Positions 41,791 through 51,709 of a DNA stretch of 64,000 bases are shown here, in pieces. How positions within the stretch are numbered: position 1 is the first letter of the stretch; every line of letters starts with the position of its first letter. The notes under the pieces were generated by a model, which saw only the letters and a list, made by a program, of their open reading frames with translations, ran no database searches and was not told where the DNA came from. Source of the stretch: Neisseria macacae ATCC 33926 (GTDB lineage Bacteria > Pseudomonadota > Gammaproteobacteria > Burkholderiales > Neisseriaceae). The stretch lies in assembly GCF_022749495.1 (NCBI RefSeq), contig NZ_CP094241.1, positions 1,612,001 to 1,676,000 of the forward strand, given 5' to 3'. The translations under genes and the position numbers were made by a program.

Positions 41791-42273
41791 ATGGCTATTG
41801 ATATGTTCATGAAAGTTGAAGGTGTTAACGGCGAATCAAAAGATTCCAACCACAAAGACTGGACCAACATCGAAAGTTTTGACTGGGGTGCCGAGCAACC
41901 CGGTTCGATGACCAGCGGTGGTGGCGGTGGTGCCGGTAAAGTCAATTTCAATGACTTGACCGTAGTTGCCGCTATTGATAAAGCCGCTCCGACCATTCTG
42001 AAAAACTGTGCTACCGGCCAACACTTGAGCAAAGTAGAAATTTCCGTATGCAAAGCCGGTGGCGAACAGATCGAATATTCGCGCACTACTTTGGAAGATG
42101 TCTTGGTAACCGGCGTGAAATTCATCGGTGTACAAGACAACGATGCGCTGAAAATGCGTTATTCATTCCAAGCTGCCAAAGTGAAAAACCAATATTGGGA
42201 ACAAACCGATAAAGGTTCTAAAGGCGCTGAAGTTCAAATGGCCTTCAACATCAAAGAAAACAAATCCGCATAA
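41791..42273 (+). CDS. hcp: Type VI tube protein Hcp (TssD)
   Basis: A 160-residue Hcp that forms hexameric rings of the inner tube and is secreted. Start MAIDMFMKVEGVNGESKDSN; VEISVCKAGGEQIEY and VKFIGVQDNDALKMRYSFQA are typical. A very strong AAGGAGAG site precedes the ATG and a terminator follows, fitting the high expression such tubes need. Confidence 0.97.
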   Translation: MAIDMFMKVEGVNGESKDSNHKDWTNIESFDWGAEQPGSMTSGGGGGAGKVNFNDLTVVAAIDKAAPTILKNCATGQHLSKVEISVCKAGGEQIEYSRTTLEDVLVTGVKFIGVQDNDALKMRYSFQAAKVKNQYWEQTDKGSKGAEVQMAFNIKENKSA

Positions 42274-42297
42274 CCACTATGCGCATTTAACTGCAGA

Positions 42298-42331
42298 AGC
42301 CTGGCTTAAAAGGCGTTTTAAGTCAGGCTTT
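42298..42331 (+). terminator. Hairpin after hcp
   Basis: AGCCTGGCTTAAAA and TTTTAAGTCAGGCT pair around GGCG (one G-G mismatch), followed by a short T stretch. It could limit read-through from hcp into tagJ and raise hcp relative to downstream genes. Confidence 0.8.
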
Positions 42332-42432
42332 ATTACAATAAATTTACTTTTCAGACGACCTCCGTCCTCCTGAAAAGTTAATCGGGTTTCAACTATTACA
42401 CACTTTATACAAATAAATAAGGAGTTGCTGGG

Positions 42433-43248
42433 ATGGATTTGAAGACTAAATTAACGGACATGATTGAGCTTGTACGTTCAAATCCTGACAATCAGGAACA
42501 TCGTTTGGCATTGATTCAATACCTCTGTCTGAGTGCCAAATGGGAACAGGCTTTAAAGCAAATCGGGCAATACCAAAAACTGTTTCCCGATACTCAAAAG
42601 CCCCTGATGCTCTACCTTATTGAAAACATTTCTGCCGAAATGCGTCGTCAAGCAGTCTTGGAAACACAGCAAAAACCCAAAACTCTGGAACAGCACGCAA
42701 GCAAACTCGATATTCTTCAAAAACAACTCTCTTTAGTTGCTCATGTTGCAGAGAAAAAAAACTCTGCCCTCACTGCCGACTACGAAGCCTTATCCGACTG
42801 TATCGACGGTACACCAGCGCACATCACTTATCTTCTGGCAGATAAATCGGTTGCCGAAACCGACAACAACTGGATTATGGATGGCGACGTACGTACTGCT
42901 TTTGTTTATGAATTCTTCTATCAAGGCCACTACTATTGGCAAACTTGGGACTCTATTGAAAGTATAGCTTTCAAAGCACCCAGCTCATTGCTCGACATCA
43001 TCTGGAGGTCGTCTGAAATCAAATTTACCGACGGCGAATGTATCCAATGTACCAGTCCTGCCCGCTATGCTGTTTTGCCGGATGCAGAAACCAAATGGTC
43101 GGATATGTTGATGAACTGCTCACAAACAGACTGGATAGAAGTAGCCGAACAGCTCTTTACAGGCATGGGTCAAAAAACCCTGTATACCGACAGCCATGAT
43201 TTTGGTCTCTTGGATATTCGCAATATTAAATTCGGACAACAGCGTTAA
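42433..43248 (+). CDS. tagJ: Type VI accessory protein TagJ (ImpE/SciE family)
   Basis: A 271-residue protein. Its TPR-like N-terminus (ELVRSNPDNQEHRLALIQYL, KWEQALKQIGQYQKLFPD) and C-terminal ImpE region (FVYEFFYQGHYYWQTWDSIE, PARYAVLPDAETKWSDM) mark the family, which binds TssB and may help sheath disassembly. AAGGAG precedes the ATG. An uptake sequence lies in frame near 43008. Confidence 0.88.
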   Translation: MDLKTKLTDMIELVRSNPDNQEHRLALIQYLCLSAKWEQALKQIGQYQKLFPDTQKPLMLYLIENISAEMRRQAVLETQQKPKTLEQHASKLDILQKQLSLVAHVAEKKNSALTADYEALSDCIDGTPAHITYLLADKSVAETDNNWIMDGDVRTAFVYEFFYQGHYYWQTWDSIESIAFKAPSSLLDIIWRSSEIKFTDGECIQCTSPARYAVLPDAETKWSDMLMNCSQTDWIEVAEQLFTGMGQKTLYTDSHDFGLLDIRNIKFGQQR

Positions 43249-43281
43249 ACCTTATCCATCCTCCGACTATCGCAATCAATC

Positions 43282-43794
43282 ATGTCGCAATTCAGAAACC
43301 AACTGCTGCCTTCTTTGTTTGACAGACTGACAGATGAAGAGCCGCGCAAAAAAAAAGAGGCACGCCCCGATCAGGTCATCAATCTTGACCAATATCGGCA
43401 GGCAGTGCTGCGCGATATTCTTTACCTGCTGAATACCTGCAACATGCAAGCGGAGACCATGGAGAAAGATCTGCCTGTTAACGTGCGCTCGTCCACACTC
43501 AATTACGGCATTCCGCCCCTGTCGGGAGTGAATTTCTCCGATATAGAATGGCAGGATGTAGAACAAAACATCAAACAAGCCATCATCGATTTCGAACCAC
43601 GCCTTGAAAGCAAAACCCTGCAAGTTATCGTGAATACCGTAGACGATGATGACGATGCTTTACACAACAAACTTATTATTGAAGTCAAAGGTTACCTGAA
43701 ACTCAATCCTTATCCCAAAGAGTTCCTGCTACGAACCAGTATGGATGTTGAGACCGGGTTGTTTGACTTGTTAGATGGGGGAAATAGGTCTTGA
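43282..43794 (+). CDS. tssE: Type VI baseplate protein TssE (gp25-like)
   Basis: A 170-residue gp25/lysozyme-like wedge protein of the baseplate. It starts MSQFRNQLLPSLFDRLTDEE; LPVNVRSSTLNYGIPPLSG and VEQNIKQAIIDFEPRL are typical. Its stop overlaps the TTG start of tssF by four bases (TTGA). Confidence 0.94.
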   Translation: MSQFRNQLLPSLFDRLTDEEPRKKKEARPDQVINLDQYRQAVLRDILYLLNTCNMQAETMEKDLPVNVRSSTLNYGIPPLSGVNFSDIEWQDVEQNIKQAIIDFEPRLESKTLQVIVNTVDDDDDALHNKLIIEVKGYLKLNPYPKEFLLRTSMDVETGLFDLLDGGNRS

Positions 43795-45767
43795 ACAACA
43801 AGTTATTGTCTTACTACAATAAAGAACTGACCTTCCTGAAGGAAATGGGCAGGGAATTTGCACAGCAATATCCCAAAATCGCCTCCCGATTGGCACTGGA
43901 TACAACCGACATCCCCGACCCTTATGTTGAAAGGTTATTGGAAGGTGTAAGCTTTCTCACTGCCCGCACCCAACTCAAGCTGGATGCGGAATATCCCTGT
44001 TTCGTACAAAGAATCTTGGAAGTTGTTTACCCAGACTTCATCAATCAGAAACCGGCAGCAGCGATTGTCAATTTGGAACCTACCGGTCAATACAACGCCG
44101 ACGTGATCAATCTACTGGAACGTGGCAGAGTATTGCGCTCATTACCCATCGACGAATTCAAAGTAAGTTGCCCGTTTTCCGTAACCAAAACCACTGAAAT
44201 CCTACCTTTACGCATAGAAAAAGCCAAATATACCGATTCGCTCGGCTATTTACCAAGTACGCTTCCCGCGCTCAAGGCATCTGCCGGGAAAAAAGTGCAA
44301 TCTGCCTTGCGTTTGGACTTCTCACTCAGCGTACCTGGCGCATGTTCGGAAATGTTGCCGGATGAATTGTCTGTGTTTTTAGGTACAGAACTTTCTAAGT
44401 CATCTGCACTGCTGTTTTTACTGGCCTCCGAATGCGTGGGCGTCGTTTGCCACAGTTATGAGAACCCCAAACAATGGTATTACCCGTTGTCCTCCAAACC
44501 GGAACATCGGGGATTTCGGGAAGATGAAGCCTTATCGTTTAATTTGGACAAATCCGTCAGCGCATTCCGGATTATGCAGGAATACGCACGACTACCGGAA
44601 AAATTCCTGTTTGTCGCTCAAAAAAATATCAAACAGGCTGTCCGTCAGGCTGAGAATGACGGACATTTGCCCAAAGTACCCGAACATTTGGAAGAAATCG
44701 TAAACGATAAGGGCGTCAATAAAAAAATCATTACCTATCGCAAACGTTATTTCAGCCTTTCATTTTTATTCAGCAACAAAATACCCGAATTGACAGAATT
44801 GATTGGCGTAGAGGATTTTTCCGTCAATGCGGTGCCTGTGGTAAACCTTTTCAGAAAAAAAAGCTCCCGCTTCCCTGTAAATATCCAAGACCAGGAACAC
44901 CACGTCATCATCGACCGTACACAACCTTTAAATTATGAAATCTACGCCATCGAACAAGTAAAAGGTTTTGACACCAACAACCGTCAAACCGTTGCATTTT
45001 CACCGATGTACAAAGCGCCGGATATGGGGCTCTTCCCCGAAGCCCAAACTCAGCATGCTTATTTTTCAGCACGGCGTGCAGACAGAGTCCCATCGGAAAA
45101 TTCTGTCAAAAACGGCTTCCGTTCTTCCTACTTGGGCAGTGAAGTATTTTTGTCTCTTGCCGACAATCGGGATTACGCTTTCAATTCCGGCATACAGCAT
45201 CTTTCCGTAGATGCCTGGTGTACCAGCAGGGATTTACCGCTGATGATGCCGCGTGACGGAGAGTCCGATTTCCTGATTGAGGGTTTCCTGCCGGTTAACT
45301 CTATTAAGCTGATTTCTAAATTGACACGTCCTCAAGCGGCTGTGAGTGAGGATCGGACACTTTGGTCGTTTTTAAACCAATTAAGTTTAAACTATCTGTC
45401 ATTGTTAAACATCGACCAAGAAGATGCACCCGTCACCTTAAAAGAGCTTTTAATGGTATTTGTTTCTTCCGAAAATGATTTGCTGAAAAAACAGATTGAA
45501 TCGATCACACGTATTGAGACTTCCATTGTAAACAAGGTGGTCCGTCATTACGGAGTTGCAGCGCCTGTTCGAGGCATCAAAATTACGGTTACGCTGGATG
45601 AAGCGCAATTGGGCGGTATCCATCCCTTCCTGTTCGGCTCGGTTTTGAACCATTACTTCCAACGTTTGGTGTCAATTAACTCATTCATACAGCTTCAAAT
45701 TGACACGCTCCAACAAGGACATATGGCTACTTGGCCGACTGCTGTTGGAGAGAGGGTAATCGTATGA
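43791..45767 (+). CDS. tssF: Type VI baseplate protein TssF
   Basis: A 658-residue protein (VasA/ImpG family). NNKLLSYYNKELTFLKEMGR and EFAQQYPKIASRL at the N-terminus are diagnostic. The start is TTG at 43791, overlapping the tssE stop and preceded by a G-rich site; a TTG start indicates translational coupling. The C-terminus (HMATWPTAVGERVIV) overlaps the tssG start. Confidence 0.95.
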   Translation: MNNKLLSYYNKELTFLKEMGREFAQQYPKIASRLALDTTDIPDPYVERLLEGVSFLTARTQLKLDAEYPCFVQRILEVVYPDFINQKPAAAIVNLEPTGQYNADVINLLERGRVLRSLPIDEFKVSCPFSVTKTTEILPLRIEKAKYTDSLGYLPSTLPALKASAGKKVQSALRLDFSLSVPGACSEMLPDELSVFLGTELSKSSALLFLLASECVGVVCHSYENPKQWYYPLSSKPEHRGFREDEALSFNLDKSVSAFRIMQEYARLPEKFLFVAQKNIKQAVRQAENDGHLPKVPEHLEEIVNDKGVNKKIITYRKRYFSLSFLFSNKIPELTELIGVEDFSVNAVPVVNLFRKKSSRFPVNIQDQEHHVIIDRTQPLNYEIYAIEQVKGFDTNNRQTVAFSPMYKAPDMGLFPEAQTQHAYFSARRADRVPSENSVKNGFRSSYLGSEVFLSLADNRDYAFNSGIQHLSVDAWCTSRDLPLMMPRDGESDFLIEGFLPVNSIKLISKLTRPQAAVSEDRTLWSFLNQLSLNYLSLLNIDQEDAPVTLKELLMVFVSSENDLLKKQIESITRIETSIVNKVVRHYGVAAPVRGIKITVTLDEAQLGGIHPFLFGSVLNHYFQRLVSINSFIQLQIDTLQQGHMATWPTAVGERVIV

Positions 45768-46804
45768 GTCCGGTTAACGCTCAAACAGATTTTGGCGACG
45801 CATTGGACGATACATGGGATGAAAAACTGACGGGCTTTTTAAACAAAGTTGCCTCTCAGCCCTATAAATACGATTATTTTTCACTCTTGCGCCAGCTTGA
45901 GTCCGTCAAATTTGTTACCGGCGGGAAATTATTGGGTAAGGCCGTCAGCCCGAAAATGGAAAAAATAAGGATTCGCCAAGAGCCATCGCTTATTTTTGCT
46001 CCCCGCAACATCCAATCGGTTGCCTTATCGCCGCGTTATGTGGAAATTTCCATTAATGGATTCGGTTTGTTTGGCCCATCCGGCCCCCTGCCCCTGCATT
46101 TGACCGAATATGCCTATGAGCGTCAACACCAACACGGCGACCGGACATGGACCGGTTTTGCCAATATGTTGCAACACCGTCTGGCTGTCTTATTCTATCG
46201 GGCATGGGCCAACGCTCAGAGCATTATTTCTTTAGATAAAAATGCTGAAGACCGTTTTGGGAAATATATCGCCAGCTTTAATGGGCTGGATACACCGGCC
46301 ATACATAACAAAGGCTTAATCCACGAATTTGCCAAGCGTTATTTTGCCGGCCTGCTGATGAAGCAAAGCCGTTCGGCAGCCAATCTCCAGCAATTACTCA
46401 ACCGTTATTTCAAAGTCCCCGTTACCATTCAAACCAATGTTGGGTATTGGGTTGAGGTTGCGGAAGAAAAAACGCAAATCGGTATCATGGGTAACTATAC
46501 GCTGGGAGATGGCCTGCTGCTGGGCGACAAGCTTTACGATGTTCAAAGCAAATTCCGCATTATTATCGGTCCGCTTACCCTACCCGCTTACCGATCATTC
46601 TTCAAAGACGGTATCAATACCACCCGCCTACGGGAGTGGGTAAGGCTTTTTGCCGCAGATGAATATGAATGGGATATACAGCCTGTTTTAATGCAAAAAG
46701 AAGTACCGCTCATGGACTTAGGCGGACAAACACAACTCGGCTTAACAACTTGGCTGGGGAATGTTTCCCGTGATGCCGAAGACTTGATCGTCAGCAACCA
46801 TTAA
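45764..46804 (+). CDS. tssG: Type VI baseplate protein TssG
   Basis: A 346-residue VasB/ImpH-family protein. The ATG at 45764 overlaps the tssF stop (ATGA); the frame is open 11 codons upstream, but that start is unlikely. Typical segments: PYKYDYFSLLRQLES, GPSGPLPLHLTEYAYER, FYRAWANAQ and GLLMKQSRSAANL. TssF and TssG with TssE and TssK form the baseplate wedges. Confidence 0.95.
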   Translation: MSPVNAQTDFGDALDDTWDEKLTGFLNKVASQPYKYDYFSLLRQLESVKFVTGGKLLGKAVSPKMEKIRIRQEPSLIFAPRNIQSVALSPRYVEISINGFGLFGPSGPLPLHLTEYAYERQHQHGDRTWTGFANMLQHRLAVLFYRAWANAQSIISLDKNAEDRFGKYIASFNGLDTPAIHNKGLIHEFAKRYFAGLLMKQSRSAANLQQLLNRYFKVPVTIQTNVGYWVEVAEEKTQIGIMGNYTLGDGLLLGDKLYDVQSKFRIIIGPLTLPAYRSFFKDGINTTRLREWVRLFAADEYEWDIQPVLMQKEVPLMDLGGQTQLGLTTWLGNVSRDAEDLIVSNH

Positions 46805-46893
46805 ACAGCTTTTTCAGACGACCCCTTTGTTGAGAAAAGCTTCTTTCAAACTATTTTTAGACATACTTGGAATAACTTAATTAAGGACACATC

Positions 46894-49545
46894 ATGTCAA
46901 ACATCAGCCGCAGCGTATTATTTGGCAAGTTGAATACCACCTTGTATAAAACTCTGGAAAATGCCTACACCTTCTGCCGTCTTCGTGAAAACAGCTACGT
47001 TGAGTTGGTTCACTGGCTTCATTCTCTGCTGCAAACCGAAAAAACCGATATCTTCTGCCTGATCAACAGTTTTAATTTAGACGAAGCCAGAGTCCGAAAA
47101 GATGTATTGACAGCGGTTGAAAAACTTCCTGCCGGTTCTACTGCCGTTATCGATTTTTCCGAACATATCCAAACCCTTGTCGAACAAACTTGGACATACA
47201 GCTCGCTCAAATTCGGTACCGACAAAATCCGTACTGCTCATATTTTCTACACCATGCTTGAAAATAAGACGTTGCAGAGCATTTTGGCCAATATTTCATC
47301 AGAGTTCCTCAAAATCAAACCTGAAACATTGGCGAACAATATTATCGCGATTACTGCAAACTCTGAAGAAAATCTTGAAGTTACCCAAAATGCCTTATCT
47401 TCGGAGCCTAACGCTACCCACAAAGAAAGTGCCTTGGCCAAATACGGCAGCAATCTCACTGAAAAAGCCAAAAATGGCGAAATAGATCCCTTGACGGGTC
47501 GCGATGCCGAAATCAGGCAAATGATTGACATCCTGATGCGCCGCCGTCAAAACAATCCGATTCTCACAGGTGAGGCCGGTGTCGGTAAGACAGCCGTCGT
47601 CGAAGCACTGGCATTGCGTTTGGCGGCCGGAGATGTTCCCCCCGGATTGAAAGACGTTCAATTAATCCTGCTGGATATCGGTTTGCTCAAAGCCGGGGCC
47701 AGCGTCAGCGGAGAATTTGAATCACGCCTTAGAGCGGTTATGGACGAAGTGGAATCCAGTCCGACCCCAATTGTGCTCTTTATCGACGAAATCCATACCT
47801 TGATTGGTGCAGGCGGGGCAGCCGGTACGGGCGATGCAGCCAACCTGCTCAAACCTGCGCTCGCCCGAGGCAAACTCCGTACCATTGGCGCGACAACATG
47901 GGCAGAGTACAAAAAATACTTTGAGAAAGACCCTGCCCTGACCCGCCGTTTCCAAGTGGTGCAAGTGGATGAGCCCGACGAAAACAAAGCTATCAACATG
48001 CTTAGAGCATTAAACGCTTCTTTGGAAAAACACCATAACGTGATTATTCTTGATGAAGCAATTCAGGCAGCCGTAAAACTTTCCCACCGCTACATACCTG
48101 CACGCCAACTTCCTGATAAAGCTGTCGGTTTGATTGATACCGCTTGCGCACGTGTTGCTGTCAGCCAGCATGCTGTTCCCGGCAGTATTGAATTTTTGCG
48201 GAAGAAATCCGAGGCATTAAAACTTGAACAAGCAAATTTGGAACGTGAGAAAAAACTCAGTTTCGATTCTGAAACACGGATAACCAATATTGGCAAAGAA
48301 TTAACTGAAGTCGAAGGTCGTCTGAAAAAATTAGAAGACAGATGGAAATCTGAAGCAGACTTGGTTACTGAGCTGTTAGAAGTACGTGAACAAATCATGC
48401 AAGCGGAAGAAGGAACGGCTGAGAAAGAAACCAAGCAGCTGCATACCCGCCAAAAAGAGTTGGTTAACAAACTGAAAAAACTGCAAGGTATCCAACCGCT
48501 GGTTATGCCTTTAGTGGATAGCCGTACCGTTGCTGACGTTGTAGCTGACTGGACAGGTATTCCCGTCGGTAAAATGATGAAAGACGAAGTTGAAGCGGTC
48601 TTGCAACTTGCCGATACTTTAAACAAACGCATCATTGGCCAACGTCACGGCTTGGATGCAATCGCCCGTCGTATCCAAACATCACGCGCGAATCTGGATA
48701 ACCCCAACAAACCTATCGGTGTTTTCATGTTGGCAGGCCCTTCAGGCGTGGGTAAAACCGAAACAGCATTGGCTCTAGCCGATACATTGTACGGCGGTGA
48801 ACAAAACGTAATTACCATCAATATGAGCGAATATCAGGAAGCTCATACCGTATCCACCCTGAAAGGCGCGCCTCCGGGCTATGTCGGTTATGGTGAAGGC
48901 GGTGTACTGACCGAAGCCGTGCGACGTAAACCTTATAGCGTCATCTTGCTTGATGAAGTGGAGAAAGCACATCCGGATGTGCATGAAATCTTTTTCCAAG
49001 TATTCGACAAAGGCTGGATGGAAGATGGTGAAGGCCGTTATATCGATTTCAAAAATACCATCATTATCCTGACTACTAATGTAGGTACGGATTTGATTAT
49101 GGATATGTGTGATGACCCTGAAATGCTGCCTACTCCGGAAGGTTTAAACAAAGCCTTGCGTGCTCCTATGCTGAAAACTTTCCCTGCAGCGCTACTAGGC
49201 CGCATGCAAGTGATTCCCTACTATCCGTTATCTGACGATATGCTCTCAAAAATTGTGGAATTGCAATTAGGTCGTATCGTAGACCGAATTAAAGATAACC
49301 ACGGTATCGACCTTCACTACACGCCAGAAGTGCTCAAGCTGATTACTTCGCGCTGCACAGAAGTTGAGTCAGGTGGCCGCATGATTGATGCGATTCTGAC
49401 CAATACAGTTTTACCGCAAATCAGTCGTGAACTGCTTACTTGTGCAACTCAAGGCAAACAAGTTTTAAGTGTAAATATTGATGCAAGTAACCATGACTTT
49501 ACTTATCAATATAAATATAAACCTCGCAAGAAAAATACTTTATAA
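46894..49545 (+). CDS. clpV: Type VI ATPase ClpV (TssH)
   Basis: An 883-residue AAA+ unfoldase that recycles contracted sheath. N-domain at 1-160; Walker A motifs GEAGVGKT near 226 and GPSGVGKT near 615; Walker B IVLFIDEIH and VILLDEVEKAH; middle coiled coil around 440-530 containing an uptake sequence that encodes GRLKK; GYVGYGEGGVLTEAVRRKP. It is ClpV rather than ClpB by cluster position and N-domain (ISRSVLFGKLNTTLYKTLEN). AGGAC precedes the ATG. Confidence 0.97.
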   Translation: MSNISRSVLFGKLNTTLYKTLENAYTFCRLRENSYVELVHWLHSLLQTEKTDIFCLINSFNLDEARVRKDVLTAVEKLPAGSTAVIDFSEHIQTLVEQTWTYSSLKFGTDKIRTAHIFYTMLENKTLQSILANISSEFLKIKPETLANNIIAITANSEENLEVTQNALSSEPNATHKESALAKYGSNLTEKAKNGEIDPLTGRDAEIRQMIDILMRRRQNNPILTGEAGVGKTAVVEALALRLAAGDVPPGLKDVQLILLDIGLLKAGASVSGEFESRLRAVMDEVESSPTPIVLFIDEIHTLIGAGGAAGTGDAANLLKPALARGKLRTIGATTWAEYKKYFEKDPALTRRFQVVQVDEPDENKAINMLRALNASLEKHHNVIILDEAIQAAVKLSHRYIPARQLPDKAVGLIDTACARVAVSQHAVPGSIEFLRKKSEALKLEQANLEREKKLSFDSETRITNIGKELTEVEGRLKKLEDRWKSEADLVTELLEVREQIMQAEEGTAEKETKQLHTRQKELVNKLKKLQGIQPLVMPLVDSRTVADVVADWTGIPVGKMMKDEVEAVLQLADTLNKRIIGQRHGLDAIARRIQTSRANLDNPNKPIGVFMLAGPSGVGKTETALALADTLYGGEQNVITINMSEYQEAHTVSTLKGAPPGYVGYGEGGVLTEAVRRKPYSVILLDEVEKAHPDVHEIFFQVFDKGWMEDGEGRYIDFKNTIIILTTNVGTDLIMDMCDDPEMLPTPEGLNKALRAPMLKTFPAALLGRMQVIPYYPLSDDMLSKIVELQLGRIVDRIKDNHGIDLHYTPEVLKLITSRCTEVESGGRMIDAILTNTVLPQISRELLTCATQGKQVLSVNIDASNHDFTYQYKYKPRKKNTL

Positions 49546-49688
49546 TTTTAGAAAATATTAAAAAAATTTAGTCTTTCTAATTAATTATAACGAACCTATT
49601 TATTTCTCCAGTAGTCATATATTGCATGACTGATTGAAGTATTTGTTGTCAGACGTAATCAATACTGATGAACTTGAAGGCAATTAAG

Positions 49689-50315
49689 ATGCATACACAA
49701 CTAATAAAATATATATCATTCTTAATGATATCTTTAATGGTAAGCTCATGTGCTTCCGACCATAAACCGCCTAAAGAATCTGATGAGAGCGGAGAAAAAA
49801 TTGATGTACAAATCATAGTTTCCCCTGATGCGAATCCTAATATAGTTGGCCAACCTTCTCCCATCAGATTGGATTTATATCAGTTGTCTTCTGACGGTGA
49901 GTTCAAAAAATCAAACTATTTTGAACTTACCAACAACGCCAAAGAAAATTTAGGTGAGAAGTTAATCCAGCAAAACCAATTCATGCTGCATCCTGATACA
50001 GTTACCATATTGCCGATCAAAATGGATTCCCACCTGAAATATCTAGGTGTAGTCGCAAGTTATCGAGATTTGGATAACAGTCAATGGCAATTGGTATTAT
50101 TGAAGCAGAAGAAAAAATGGTATCAGTTTGGCAAACATTATTTCTATGTAAATGTCGGCAAAAATAAATTAACCCAGTTATCAAAGTCAGAAATGAAGGA
50201 CTTGTTGAAAGAATATAAAGAACGGCACCCTGACGATAAAAAAATTAAAGAAAATGGAAAAACTCGTAAATACGGCAATGACCTTAGCAAAGGCGTTTTC
50301 CGTGAAGAAAAATAA
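49689..50315 (+). CDS. tssJ: Type VI outer-membrane lipoprotein TssJ
   Basis: A 208-residue lipoprotein: signal peptide with lipobox LMVSSC, then a transthyretin-like beta domain (IRLDLYQLSSDGEFKKSNYF). TssJ anchors the TssJLM membrane complex to the outer membrane. Start ATG 49689 has GAAGG upstream; the ATG at 49668 is possible but has no site. The Lys-rich C-terminal extension (after about residue 160) is longer than in most TssJ. It follows clpV after about 140 AT-rich bases. Confidence 0.9.
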   Translation: MHTQLIKYISFLMISLMVSSCASDHKPPKESDESGEKIDVQIIVSPDANPNIVGQPSPIRLDLYQLSSDGEFKKSNYFELTNNAKENLGEKLIQQNQFMLHPDTVTILPIKMDSHLKYLGVVASYRDLDNSQWQLVLLKQKKKWYQFGKHYFYVNVGKNKLTQLSKSEMKDLLKEYKERHPDDKKIKENGKTRKYGNDLSKGVFREEK

Positions 50316-50341
50316 TAACTAAAAGATTAAGGATAAAAGGC

Positions 50342-51685
50342 ATGGCAATAGAAGCAAAAGTAGTTTGGTCGGAGGGTATCTTTATTACCCCTCAACATTT
50401 CCAACAATTTGAACGTTACCTTGAATCCGGTCTACGCCAATTAGCCGTTTCTCAAGAGGGTCATTTTTGGGGATTCTCTTCGCTGGTATTAAATTCAGAC
50501 GGCCTCAAACGGGGGGTAATCGGTATTAATGAAGCAGAAGGTGTTTTTCCTGATGGTTCTGTATTTTTATTCTCTCAAAAACAGCTTGAAAATTTGAGTT
50601 TAAAAGTCCCTGCAAATATTAAAGACACCAAAATCTGCCTTGCCGTTACCCTGCCTTCTTCTGTAAATAATGAAATTTATTTCCCAGATCAGGACTCTTC
50701 AGACTCATGTCGCTACAAAGCCTTTAATAAAACTCTAGCAGACACTACAAATACTGAATTAGATGGTCGCCAAGTAACACTGGCAGATCTTAATCCGATG
50801 TTGGTTTTAGAAAATGACTTAACCAGTGGACAAACTGCCCTGCCCATTGCGCTTATCCGATCCAGCTCTGCAGACTTTGAAATTATTTTAGATGAATCAT
50901 ATATCCCGCCTTGCCTCGGAAGCCAAAAACAACCACACCTGAAAGCTTATATTTCAGAAATTTATGGTTTATTGATGCAAAAAAGCAATAGTCTGGCCAA
51001 TGCAGTGAACGATCCTAATACTGGCGGCTCTGTTGAAGTTATGGATTTCATGATGCTTCAAACCATTAATCGTTATTTGGCATATTTGCATCATGAAAAT
51101 GAAGGGGCACGACAAACGCACCCTGAACAATTATTCATTAATTTATCCAAACTATGTGCTGATTTAATGACCTTCCTGCCTTCTCGCAAAGTAGGCGATA
51201 TCCCTGTCTATGAGCATAATGACCTAGCCTCATGCTTTGGCAAATTATTTTTCAATCTGCGTAAATCATTATCCATCGTTCTTGAACAACGTGCGATTAG
51301 GATTCCGCTGGATATGCGTGATGAAGCCACTCGCGTTGCTCAAACACCAGATCAAAGCCTATTGGATAAAGCCTCATTTGTCCTTGCTATCAAAGCCGAT
51401 ATGCCGAACGAAGCATTGCGCCAAAAAATTCCGAGCGTAGTAAAAATAGGTACTGTGGAGAAAGTAAAAGAATTGGTTGCTTACCATCTGCCTGGAATCA
51501 GGGTTCATGCTTTGTCTGTAGCACCCCGAGAATTGCCATACCATAGCGGTTATGTCTATTTTGAATTGGACAAAAAGCACGAGCTGTGGGACATGTTTGA
51601 TACTTCATCAGGCATGGCCTTCCATTTAGCCGGTAATTTTCCGAATTTAGATGTTGAATTTTGGGCAATCAAGTCTTTAAGTTAA
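50342..51685 (+). CDS. tssK: Type VI baseplate protein TssK
   Basis: A 447-residue ImpJ/VasE-family protein that links baseplate to the membrane complex. It begins MAIEAKVVWSEGIFITPQHF followed by QQFERYLE, characteristic of TssK. C-terminal receptor-binding domain AYHLPGIRVHALSVAPRELP. AAAAGG precedes the ATG. Confidence 0.96.
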   Translation: MAIEAKVVWSEGIFITPQHFQQFERYLESGLRQLAVSQEGHFWGFSSLVLNSDGLKRGVIGINEAEGVFPDGSVFLFSQKQLENLSLKVPANIKDTKICLAVTLPSSVNNEIYFPDQDSSDSCRYKAFNKTLADTTNTELDGRQVTLADLNPMLVLENDLTSGQTALPIALIRSSSADFEIILDESYIPPCLGSQKQPHLKAYISEIYGLLMQKSNSLANAVNDPNTGGSVEVMDFMMLQTINRYLAYLHHENEGARQTHPEQLFINLSKLCADLMTFLPSRKVGDIPVYEHNDLASCFGKLFFNLRKSLSIVLEQRAIRIPLDMRDEATRVAQTPDQSLLDKASFVLAIKADMPNEALRQKIPSVVKIGTVEKVKELVAYHLPGIRVHALSVAPRELPYHSGYVYFELDKKHELWDMFDTSSGMAFHLAGNFPNLDVEFWAIKSLS

Positions 51686-51709
51686 TTTGGTTCAATTTGG
51701 AATTTCATT